A program made the translations under genes and the position numbers. Shown piece by piece: positions 47,150 to 56,866 of a DNA stretch of 64,000 nt. The notes below the pieces were generated by a model. That model did no database searches and had not been told where the DNA came from. It saw only the letters and a program-made list of their open reading frames with translations. This DNA is from Rhabdophis nuchalis (Eukaryota; Chordata; Lepidosauria; Squamata; Natricidae). Where the stretch lies: the NCBI GenBank assembly GCA_039707465.1, contig CM077648.1:28523119-28587118 (forward strand), read 5' to 3'. Position 1 is the first letter of the stretch; the number at the start of each line of letters is the position of its first letter.

Positions 47150-47303
47150 CCCTGTATGTGCTTCGCTCGTGCACATGTTTTGCATGAGTGCGACTTCAAA
47201 AACATGGCTAAATATGAAAGCATATTGCCAGGGCGGCACAGGTTGCAACTACAAGTTCACCCAAACTAGTCCAAACTGGCAGCAGCCCACTACTGGAGAA
47301 GAG

Positions 47304-47640
47304 GTACATAACCTTTATCTCCTCCCCAAGCTTCATAAAAAGTTCCCACAAAATTATACATTTTAATGTGACGGATAAGAAAACAATGAGAAACCTGGGA
47401 AATAATCAAACACATGGATGTTAAGTTACACCTTTAAATGTTAAATCAAATCAAGCTTAGTTTTTGTCCTGGCCCCATCATTTATTTTTCATAACTGTGC
47501 CCATTTTTTTTTAATGAATATACAGCATGTTACTCAATGGAGAGGTATGGCTTTTGATTTGAAAAAGATTTGGGAATATGGTCTAAACTACTTAGTTACA
47601 TTTTAATAGGGACATTCTTATCTGTAAGATTAAAATCTTT
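47304..47640. other. AT-rich intronic DNA, nothing recognised
   Basis: Nothing recognised. Confidence 0.4.
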
Positions 47641-47960
47641 AGTTCGCCACAGCCAATTTGTTACATTCAACTCATTATGACCGACTTGCTGTGGCCAACT
47701 CACCACAGGGCAACTCACTGTGGGACAATTCAACAATTCAATTGAATTATTTAAAATAATTTAAATATATATTTTAATTTTTGTCATTCACATTTATTTT
47801 GTCCCTCCTTTGGCATCCTTTTCTTAATGATTCTATTGGATGATTTCTGCAATATGAGTGTTACTCTTGCCTGGTAGTGAGTTGGCTGTTGCGAATTGGC
47901 CACAGCGAATTGGCCGTGGTGAGTTGATTGTGGCAAGTTGGCTTCGGCGAGCTGTTGTAA
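47641..47960. mobile_element. Element with inverted arrays of a 14-bp repeat
   Basis: 47877-47960 is six 14-bp units of the form GYGARTTGGCYRYN in strict period. 47643-47735 carries about six units of the reverse complement (CTCACCACAGGGCAA, CTTGCTGTGGCCAA and so on), period 14-15. An AT-rich middle of about 140 bp separates them. This is the shape of a non-autonomous DNA element with subterminal transposase-binding arrays. I do not know the family and see no target duplication. Confidence 0.6.
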
Positions 47961-48695
47961 GCCCTTTGTAAAGTGCGGTGGTGGTAAAAGTAGCAGCAGC
48001 AGCACAAGCAAAGGACAAGAAGGGATAGCAAAAGGAAAAAGTATAAAAACAGAATGGAGAAAAATTCAGACACCGAATTATTGTACAGATAGGGCAATGT
48101 GGCAAAGGATGTAAACAAAACATAAAAGCTTTTTTGCAACGGCATGAAGAGGAAGAAAGTTATAAATATATACCTATATATAAACACAAGGGTGGTTCAA
48201 TGTTCACTATATTTCCTAATGTGACCTGACAGTTGGACTGATGGGGCTTCTGACTCAAAGCAGATGTTTAATTCAACCTCAAACATGATTAACTTAAAAT
48301 AAAATAGTTAGAGGTCGCAACTTGCTGAAGGTATCTGAATTCTGCATGTTGCAATTATTAGATCCAAAAAAAGAAGTACAGTGGCTCTTCTGTAGAATTT
48401 TTTTTTTTAAACCCTTCTATTACTGATACAAAACTTACCCATAGTAAATGCATGGAGGCTTTTTTTTTAATTTAAAAGACTTAGATAAACCTATTTTAAA
48501 CACAATTTTGGGCAGTTCACAAACAATCAAACCAACAACTATAAAAACATAAACCATGAAATAATAATAATAATAATTTTAAAAAATCTGGTGCCCTAGT
48601 CATCTCTTTGAGATGCCTGCAAACATCTTGAAATGTCATCATTCTATACCAGTTCCTGGCCAACAGGTGAGGACTTGATGGTCTACTGAAAGACT
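47961..48695. other. Intronic DNA, nothing recognised
   Basis: No gene or repeat recognised. Confidence 0.4.
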
Positions 48696-49074
48696 CAGGG
48701 GTGGGCTGCTATGGGTTTGAATGGATTTAGGAGAACCTATAGCTAACATTATGGCTGGTTCAGAGAACCTCCAAATCCCACCCCTGGCTGGCCCTGATGA
48801 CCCCACCAATCCAAGGAATCTCCACCCAGCTGGTTTTGCATGTGAGGTAAGTGCAGGCCCACGCAGAGGCAAAGGAAGGGGGGAAACAGGCCTCCCAGAA
48901 AGCCTCCGGAGCCTGCTGGAGGCACTTTTCACCTTCCCAGAGGTTCGACGAAAGCCTCCAGAGCCTGGGGAAGGCAAAAATGGGGTCCCCACTGTGGGGC
49001 CACGCCCACCATGGCCACGCCCACCCAGCAACCAGGCAGAGAAACCGTTGCTAAAATTTTTGAAGCCCACCCTG
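48696..49074. mobile_element. hAT-type element (family B/E)
   Basis: Ends CAGGGGTGGGCTGC and TTTTTGAAGCCCACCCTG. Flanks GAAAGACT and GAAAAGCT (6/8). Interior TTCAGAGAACCTCCAAATCC, GTAAGTGCAGGCCCACG and GCCACGCCCACC. The open frames on both strands are in this interior and have no recognised product. Confidence 0.7.
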
Positions 49075-50845
49075 GAAAAGCTAAAAGTCTGCCAAATCAG
49101 AGAGGGGAAATACTCCATACAGTGGGGATAGCCAGGGAAAAGGCACATTTCCAAAGTCCCATTAGATTTCAGGGAAAGAATTTGAAATGTTGTGCGCTTG
49201 AACAAGATTAGAGCCTGAAATGGGGCAATTACTGACATCCTTTTCTTCTGTAATATTTTAATATGCAAATATCAAAATTCGTTGGTAGGGGTTTAAATTT
49301 TTTTTTTGGCCATCTGTCTAGTTTACCAGTCTGTAAACATAGCAGGTGCTGCTTGGTTAGCAGAGGACTTTGTGGTTTTCATTTTCTGGAAATGAAATGA
49401 CAACAAAAGAACTAAGAAGCTGGTAAAACAATACTAAAATAACAATAAATTCATAAAACAAAAATAAAAACATCTGGAAAAGTAATTTCTAACATGCTGT
49501 TTACTGTCTTTTCCCCTTGTGATGAGAAATTAATTCATACACTTCATTCTTTTTATTCCCCATGGCATACTTCAGAATTTTGATTGGCTGACAGGGAACT
49601 GTATAAAACAGGGAGGGGGGGGGGAAGAGAATTTATGATCTATGGTTTTGATGATTAGACAGGATAGACTATAAAGGAAGAGAGTCATGCTATAATCATA
49701 GAGCAAGAAGTAAATTTATAGTTGTGGATAGAACTGCTGTAACATAATATTATATTAGCTTTTTATTATTATTATTTTACTTTATATTAGTTTGTATAAG
49801 ATTTTATTTTCTGTGTGTGTGTGTGTGTATTCTGTGTGTGTAATTGAAATTAGTACCATAGAAACAGCATTCTAACTTCCTGTTGGTTATCCTTTTGTCA
49901 GTTAGCTGTGGTGTCATTTCAATGAATAATTAGGTTTACTGCAGTCTATTTCTGCAAGAACTTTGACCTTTTTTATGGTAGCTGCTTTCACAGTTTAAAC
50001 ACAGTACTTTTCAATATCCGAATGGCTTCTAAAAATGTTGACCTGAATACATGAACCATCAACCACACACCACAGTTTCCAACACATCAGAAATGAATTA
50101 ATAAGAAAAAAATCTGCAAGTATTGTGTGTAGCTTCTCATAACCTCAACAAGCAGTAAATTTGTACAAGGGACAAATGGCCTTAGAAAGCTTCCATTCCT
50201 TATTTTAGATTCGGAATGTAAAAACACATATTTAGTTTTAAATATTTCAAGCTAGTTAGATGTTAAACACTATAATATTCTGTATTATAATCTAAGATTA
50301 TAGATTTCAGAACACTACAGCCTTTTAATTAACTCAGACTAGTCATACCATTGTCTTGGAGGGAGGTCAAAATCAATAAGTTGATGGATGTCACCTCTTA
50401 AGAATCTGGGATAGTTTTACAATACTGTATTGACTGAGGATTCTAAATTTTAGAGAAGGATACTACTGAATATAACAATGTGGATTTAGTAAACAACATG
50501 GCTACTATTAACAAAATGATAGATGCTCACACACACAAGAGGTGAGCCTTGCACTTAGATACCCTTTTCTCATCCAGTCTTGATACGTCTCTCTGGGCAG
50601 TTTATTCATGTCCTTACTGGCATTCAGTATTTTCAATAATAAATAATGTATATAGTTTTTCTCTTTTCAAATATTTACATTCTATCAAACCATCTAAATC
50701 TATTATTTTTGAATACTTATGAATATATGTATACATACATATACAATTTGTGTAAACAGTATATACATTTGTTTCACATATACCCATGTTTCCTTCCATA
50801 AATATTGGTTTGACCTAGCAAAACTAAGGCTCCTCTCAGTTTTCA
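49075..50845. other. AT-rich intronic DNA, nothing recognised
   Basis: No gene or interspersed repeat recognised. G run at 49613-49624 and short GT runs at 49813-49840. Confidence 0.45.
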
Positions 50846-50865
50846 AAGAATCATAGAGTTGGAAC

Positions 50866-51057
50866 CAGGGGTGAAATTCAGCAGGTTCTGGAGAACCGGT
50901 AGTGGAAATTTTGAGTGGTTCGGAGAACTGGAAAATACCAATTCTGGCTGGCCTCAGACTGGGGTGGGAATGGAGATTTTGCAGTATCCTTCCCCTACCA
51001 TGCCCACCAAGCCACACCCAAAGAACAGGTAGTAAACATTTTTGAATTTCACCACTG
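50866..51057. mobile_element. hAT-type element, family B, inside CR1
   Basis: Ends CAGGGGTGAAATTCAGC and TTGAATTTCACCACTG. Flanks GTTGGAAC and GTTGGAAG (7/8). Interior TTCTGGAGAACCGGTAGTGG, GGAGATTTTGCAGTATCC and CATGCCCACCAAGCC. 192 bp; the cleanest family B copy. Confidence 0.88.
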
Positions 51058-51087
51058 GTTGGAAGGGACCTTAGAGGTCTTCTAGCC

Positions 51088-51444
51088 CAGGGATGTCAAA
51101 CTTTATTTCATTGAGGGCCTTATCAGGGTTGTGTCTGACCTCGGGGGGACATGGCCAGGATGGGGTGGCCAGCTTGACATTACTTGTGTCAGGGGTGCTT
51201 GTGGTGGCTCAAGTGTTCTGCCAGTGAAAACAGGCTCCCGGGTTCAGTTTTCAGCTGCAACAGCCTCCTGCAACTCTCTGACAGCAAAAACGGAGCTTAG
51301 GAGGGCCGCGTGTCGAGTTCCATTTTCACTGGCAGAGGCACCATGAGGCGCCAGTCCTTTGCTATTTCCAGGGTGCCCCATGGGCCAGATTTAAGCGCCC
51401 TGGAGGCCAAATCTGGCCCTCATGCCTTGGGTTTGACAGCCCTG
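51088..51444. mobile_element. hAT-type element, family A, inside CR1
   Basis: Ends CAGGGATGTCAAACTT and GGGTTTGACAGCCCTG. Flanks TTCTAGCC and TTCTAGCG (7/8). Interior GGGTTGTGTCTGACCTCGGG and GGCAGAGGCACCATGAGG. 357 bp, no coding. Confidence 0.87.
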
Positions 51445-51600
51445 TTCTAGCGCAACCCTCTGCTCAAGTCAAGAGACCTTACACCATCTCGGTGAAATGA
51501 TTGTCCAGTCTATTTTTGACAACCTCCAGTGATGGAGCACCCACAACTCCAGGAGGCAAGCTATTCCACTGAATAATTGTTCTTCCTAATCCTAATTACT

Positions 51601-52212
51601 CATATGTAACTAAATACTAATTAAAAGTAATGACTATGAACTATTTACAATGAACAGATAATATTTCATGAATCAAAACTGATAAAATCTCAAATCCCTG
51701 GATATTTGGCCTTCAAAAATGTCATGCTAGGTTTAAAGTTCTGGACTATTTTAAAAACACTGGACCTCCTAAATTTTAGACAAGAGAATAACTACTAATA
51801 GCATTTTTATTAGCAAAGCACATGTAGAATAAATCTCTAAAAGCAGTTTGATCAACAACTGAAGAGTTTCTTTTCATATACACCCAGCAAATGCATTTCA
51901 TTTAAGAGTGCAATGAAACTTAAATCTACTTCTAAGACTGTTTTATATGTCTTCCTAAGCAAAAGAACAAAAGAAAAAAGAAAAAACATCTAACAAAAGA
52001 AGGAAAATTTGCTGATTTGCTTAAAATAAAAAAAGAAACTGAAATATTTCCAATATATTTTTTAAAAAGACGCTCATTTGGTTTTAGAAAAATAGTGTAA
52101 CTCACTTTGAGAACAGTACATGTTGGATCACTTTAAAGAGGTGATCCTATATGCAACAAATGTACCATTACACTATGATGAATAAATGTAGAATACAGAA
52201 ATTAGAGTATTA
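51601..52212. other. AT-rich intronic DNA, nothing recognised
   Basis: Nothing recognised. Confidence 0.4.
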
Positions 52213-52466
52213 CCGTGTTTTCCCCAAAATAAGACAGGGTCTTATTTTCTTTTGACCCCCGAAATAAGTGCTTGGCCTTATTTTCGGGGAGGTCTTATTA
52301 TTTTTGAGGTGCAGGAGGCAGCGAGTATGGTCACTTCATGACTGCTGCTGTGATGCAATATTTGTGGGGAGGGCTTATTTTCAAGGGAGAGCTTATTTTA
52401 GCGCATGCGCTCAAAAGCCTGAGTGGGCTTATTATCCGGGGAGGTTTTATTTTCAGGAAAACAGGG
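52213..52466. mobile_element. TA-type MITE, CCGTGTTTTCCCC family
   Basis: Inverted ends CCGTGTTTTCCCCAAAATAA and TTATTTTCAGGAAAACAGGG, flanked by TA on each side (52211-52212 and 52467-52468). Same family as 33676-33929. 254 bp, non-coding. Confidence 0.85.
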
Positions 52467-52468
52467 TA

Positions 52469-53683
52469 CCATTTTCCTATAGCTGCCAGGAACACCATTC
52501 GAATTTAATATATTAGAAACAACTAATTTTAACAACGCAGCAATACATTTAACACTATCCAATAGCTAGTTCCAGCCATAAAGGCATATAATATAAAGGG
52601 GGATGGAGGTGTGCTACACAGAGGAACAAACTCTCCTCAACATGAATGTAAAGTGGATGCTGACATACAGAAGCACTTGAAGTACATAAATTGTCCACTC
52701 AAATACTCAACGATTATGTGCGCAATTATTGCAGGTCTATGATTTCTTTTCAAATTGCACTCACACTGCCACTTAGTAACTGTGGCGCAGAGAAAGCACC
52801 CAGGGCTAGATAAATGCATGAGACACTTTTTCATCCTCTCCATATCATCTGTGACCCCAGCCTGCCCTGACCGCCCTGTTGTTCCAGCTTTAAGTGTGAC
52901 CCTTATGCCGGAGGATGCACAGTAGCTGGGCCATTGGCAGCAGTGGCAAAAGTTTTGCTTACCTCACAAGGGGAAGCAAAGAACAGGGAAATAAGTTTTG
53001 ACCCCTCTGACATTCTATTTTCCACCAATCTCCCTGGAAGGAAAGCCAGATCCAGGTGAAGAACAGAGTAGGCTCCCAATAATAGGAGGAAAATGGATAA
53101 AATGATTAAATGAGTGGATAGTCTGGAAAAAGGCACCAGGTCTGCACTGTGCATGACAAATACAAGAGAAGGGTGGTCTACATTAGTGGCTGGTTATTCT
53201 TAGAGGAACGTGGATATAATCTTGACGAAGACATGCAAGAGAAGTTAAAGAAAATAACTCAGTCCTGGGGAAGAAGGCATAAGAAATTCAAAAGAAATTG
53301 ATATTATGTCAACTTGTATGACTATTGGTAATATGACTATTGGTAATATGACTATTACCAAGCTGACATGAAAACGGGAGGGAGAATTCCATGCATACCT
53401 TCAACCATTGTCTGATCTCATATTTCTACAGCAGACGTGTGAGACGCAAAATTCACAGCCTGCTGCAGCACCTCGTTGGTGGATATGATTTAAGACACAG
53501 GCTGAGGAGAGGGGAGACACAGGGGTAAAGGTCAGAAACCATTAACTGGAAATCAGTTTCGGCTCCGCAGAAGAACATGCCAAAATGTTGCACCTAATAA
53601 ATGAATGGATTTCTTTTGAACTTTGTCTCGAGGCCCATAAATTAATTAGGGCATCCTTTGGAAACTTCACATATTGATTCGTA
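52469..53683. other. Intronic DNA, nothing recognised
   Basis: No gene or repeat family recognised. Near 53325-53360 there is a short tandem of GTATGACTATTGGTAATATGACTATTGG type. Confidence 0.4.
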
Positions 53684-53959
53684 TAGAGGTGGTATTCATC
53701 AGGTTCTGACCGGTTCTGGAGAACCGGTAGCAGAAATTTTGCGTAGTTTGGAGAACAAATAAATACCACCTCTGACTGGCCCCGTCCCCATCTATTCTCT
53801 GCCTCCCGAGTCCCAGCTGATCAGAAGGAAATGGGGATTTTGCAGTAACCTTCCCCTGGAGTGGGGAGGGAACGGAGACTTAACAGTATCCTTCCCCTGC
53901 CACCCCCACCAAGCCACCCCCACAGAACCAGTAGTAAAAAAATTTGAATCCCACGACTG
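53684..53959. mobile_element. hAT-type element, family B
   Basis: Ends TAGAGGTGGTATTCATCAGG and TTGAATCCCACGACTG. Flanks GATTCGTA and GTTTGGTA (6/8). Interior ACCGGTTCTGGAGAACCGGT, GGGATTTTGCAGTAACC and CAAGCCACCCCCACAG. Related to 50866-51057. Confidence 0.75.
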
Positions 53960-54402
53960 GTTTGGTATAACATAGGCAGAGGGAAACACCAATATTCTGT
54001 TATAATATCCTACAACAGCAATCAAGTAGTATTCCTGGAAGGTGCATTAACAGAAAATCTTTGTGCTGTCTCCCTCATGGCTTAGTTTAACCTCAAGGGT
54101 TGACATCAGAAACCATACTTTGTCGTACCAAAGCTTACTATTAATTTTCATTGTTAATTGTGGTTGTTAATTGGCCTTTTGGATGCACGTAGTGGCCCTT
54201 GTAGAGAAATAAGACACTGAACTAGAAAGGCTTTCAGTTTGCTTTTCTTATGTTTTGGTTCTGTCAATAAAATTAAAGTACCTTAAGTCAAGCTCAGCTC
54301 TTGCTGTTTTCATAGTCATGTCTGAGAGGTCGAGATTTGGCAGTGGTATGTTTTGCTATTATCTTCTTCTGGACTTTTTCAGCTTTGAGGTGGGATATTA
54401 CA
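53960..54402. other. Intronic DNA, nothing recognised
   Basis: Nothing recognised. Confidence 0.35.
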
Positions 54403-54502
54403 AATATCCCAGCCGGTATTATTTCTAAGTCTCCTATCTAAATATTAAACTAGCCTAGCCCTGCTTAGTTTTTGACCCAGATGAGACCCAGATGTTGACA
54501 TC
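54403..54502 (-). pseudogene. 5S rRNA-derived sequence (pseudogene or 5S SINE)
   Basis: The plus strand reads CCAGCCGGTATT, AGTCTCCTATCTAAATATTA, AACTAGCCTAGCCCTGCTTA and GATGAGACCCAGATG. This lines up in order with the complement of vertebrate 5S rRNA (CGGTATT, GTCTCCCATCCAAGTACTAACCAG, CGACCCTGCTTAGCTTC, CAGACGAGATCGGG). It is too diverged to be a working gene. The internal promoter region (AAGCTAAGCAGGGT) is still partly visible. Confidence 0.5.
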
Positions 54503-55297
54503 CTGCTATACTCATTAAAATTACATAAAAGCTGAAGGCAGTATCGATGAATATATGCCAAAAACAGCAGCTGACTTGTAAGTCCTTTCCTTCATTCACT
54601 CAAGGAATGTAAGGCTTAGAAGCTCAAAACAGAAGGAACAGCAGGCTGCAATATTCTTGGTTTGAATGAATGACCTTGACATTTGGTTTTAGGGCAAGAT
54701 GAGTGCTTTGTAACTCATTCATGTATTCAAAACTGAGATTTCCTATTCTGAATTAATTATTATTAAAGTTTAACAGCAGTGTTGCTTTCCTCTGGTTTAT
54801 TTAAGAGCAAAAGGTGATCGTCAGTAATATCATTTTCTGCATCATATTATTCTGTATTCCAGGACATTCTGCTAGGTACAAACTGTGTTTTCCTTGGAGA
54901 CCAGCCTGGAGAAAGAATTAAGTTCCATAATTAAGTGTATGTGTACAACAGCATGTGTTGTCGCCTGTCTTCTTTTCTTGTTGACAGCTAAACTGTGGAA
55001 ACTTTGGAACAGAAATGGGTCCTGTTCATTGCTGTCTGTTACACAGATGGAATAGATGGCTCTTTTTCTTTTTCCCCACCCCATGTTGTAGGAGCTTTTA
55101 GGAAGTAGAGGAACATTTCCAGGACTCAAATCACAATGGCCAAACTAGGAAAACAGGAGGTTTAAACATATTTCAGGGTGGCTTTCAGGAAGAGGAATGC
55201 AATATGCTTGATTGGATAACAGCATATGTGAGACTTTAGAATTTTAAATGATCACAGGTTGAATAAGATAATGAGATAATCTGCCAAGCAAGCAATA
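54503..55297. other. AT-rich intronic DNA, nothing recognised
   Basis: Nothing recognised. Confidence 0.4.
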
Positions 55298-55675
55298 CAG
55301 GCAATCCTCCATTTACGACCCCAAAATTTCTGTTGCCAAGATATTTGTAAAATGAGTTTTTGCCCTGTTTTGCGACTTCCCCTGCCATGGTTGTTAAGTG
55401 AATCACTGTAGTTGTTAAGCTAGTAACACTGTTGTTTAATGAATCTGGCGTGCCAACTGATATGGCTCATCAAGGTTGCCAAAGGGGATCACATGACCCC
55501 AGGACACTGGAACCATCATAAATATGAGTCAGGTGCCAAACATCTGAATTTTGATCATGTGGCCATGTGGGTGCTACAATGGTCGTAAGTGTAAAAAACA
55601 GTCATAAGTCACTTGTTTCAGTGTTGTAACTTTGAACGGTCACTAAAGGAACTGTTGTAAGTCAACAACTACCTG
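55298..55675. mobile_element. TA-type MITE (Tigger-like), full-length
   Basis: Ends CAGGCAATCCTCCATTTACG and TAAGTCAACAACTACCTG, flanked by TA (55296-55297 and 55676-55677). Interior CCCAAAATTTCTGTTGCC, GATCACATGACCCCAGGACAC and TTTTGATCATGTGGCC. Opposite orientation to 20731-21125. Confidence 0.75.
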
Positions 55676-55677
55676 TA

Positions 55678-56652
55678 GTAACTTTGTTCTATTCTACACA
55701 GCATCTAGTGCTGTGTCCAGTTCTGGCCACCACCAAAAGGATTCCCAAATTGGAAAAGGGAAATGAAAGTAAACGGGACTAAAAATTGAAACAAAATGAG
55801 GAGACTGGAAATGCTCATCCCTAAGAAGAAAAGGCCAAGTGAAAAATGATGGCATTTCTCAAGTACCTTTGAGGGTACCAGAGAAAACCACAATTTACTC
55901 TCCCCGAGTAGAGACATAGAAAAACAGTCTTAAGTTAAATCATCTTAAATGACAAGAAAGCAGTTTTTAGTTCAGTGATGGGGGGAAAATTCCATGAATA
56001 AGAACTAAACAGCAGAATCTATTACCAAAGGAAATTATAGCATCCTGTGAAGGAAATAACTTCAAGCAGAAGCTGGCACACCTTTGCTGTGGATGCTTTA
56101 ATTTGGAGTTTTATACTGAGTAGGAGCTAGACTAAATAACTCTCTCCAGTTGTTTTATTTTAACTTTCTTAGCCAATTCTTGTTCCTTTCAACCCCTCCT
56201 TCCATCCTGTACTGGGATCAGAATGAGACCACAGACAATGGTTCTAGTTTTGAGTCAAAGAAAAGCACATTTCATAAGAACTAATACACTAATACACAAG
56301 GGGAAACAAGGACTATTCCAATCTGTTAAAACTCCAAAGCATCGTAGATTGACTTTGCATTTATTGTGATAAATGCATTGTATACAACATTGTGGTAATT
56401 AAAAAAATAAATGCTGGTATTAGCTGTTACTTAACCATTCAATGAAAATTAAGAAGCTTCTTGTATTATATTCCTTAAGCCCAAACAAACTGAAAATAGA
56501 CAAATGCAATGGTAACAGCTTTGTTGGATATACATTCACATAGATACACACAAGCATAGTGAAACTTCTTCAAAGGTAAGCAGGTGTTTAGTTTACTCTT
56601 AGAGGAAGTACATCCTGTAGTGGTTTCCTCTTTGCCTGTAATGATAGCAGAA
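55678..56652. other. Intronic DNA, possible weak CR1 scrap
   Basis: CAGTTCTGGCCACCACCAAAAGGAT at 55715-55742 and CAAGCAGAAGCTGG at about 56063-56077 read like decayed CR1 words (TGTGTCCAGTTCTGG..ACTTCAAGCAGAGGCTGG). Otherwise nothing recognised. Confidence 0.35.
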
Positions 56653-56866
56653 GCAATAGCACTTAGACTTATATGCCACTTCACAGTGCTTTGCCGCCCT
56701 CTCTAAATGAGTCAACATATTGCCCCCAACAACCTGGGTCCTCATCTTACCGATTTCGGAAGGATGAAAGGCTGAGTGAACCTTGAGCCAGTTAAAATCG
56801 AACTGTTGGCAGTCAGCAGAATAATCCCACAATGGTGCATTCTAACCACTGTGCCACCACGGCTCA
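56653..56866 (-). mobile_element. tRNA-headed squamate SINE (family 2)
   Basis: Full-length minus-strand copy: head GAGCCGTGGTGGCACAGTGG, body CTCAGCCTTTCATCCTTCC and AGATGAGGACCCAGGTTG, tail CACTGTGAAGTGGCATATAAG and GTGCTATTGCTTCTGC. Confidence 0.8.

Larger units (their letters stand above)
44130..47295. mobile_element. hAT-type element interrupted by an L2 insertion
   Basis: Left piece 44130-44235 starts CAGAGGTGGGCTAC. Right piece 47150-47295 ends GGCAGCAGCCCACTACTG, the inverted match. Flanks AAGAAGAG (44122-44129) and GAGAAGAG (47296-47303) agree at 7/8. The original element would be about 250 bp. The L2 at 44236-47149 fills it. Confidence 0.75.
50846..51600 (-). mobile_element. CR1 LINE 3' end, split by two hAT elements
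   Basis: Pieces 50846-50865, 51058-51087 and 51445-51600 join to the CR1 3' end on the minus strand. From the plus side they read AATCATAGAGTTGGAA, GGGACCTTAGAGGTCTTCTA, GCCCAACCCTCTGCTCAAG, TGTCCAGTCTATTTTTGAC, AACCTCCAGTGATGGAGCAC, AGGCAAGCTATTCCACTG and AATTGTTCTTCC. These words are typical of CR1 3'UTR/ORF2 end in amniotes. No AATCATAGA tandem array remains. Confidence 0.85.

Noticed and set aside
48639..49268. 209-residue minus-strand frame
   Set aside because: Most of it covers a hAT-type element (48696-49074) and no protein family is recognisable.
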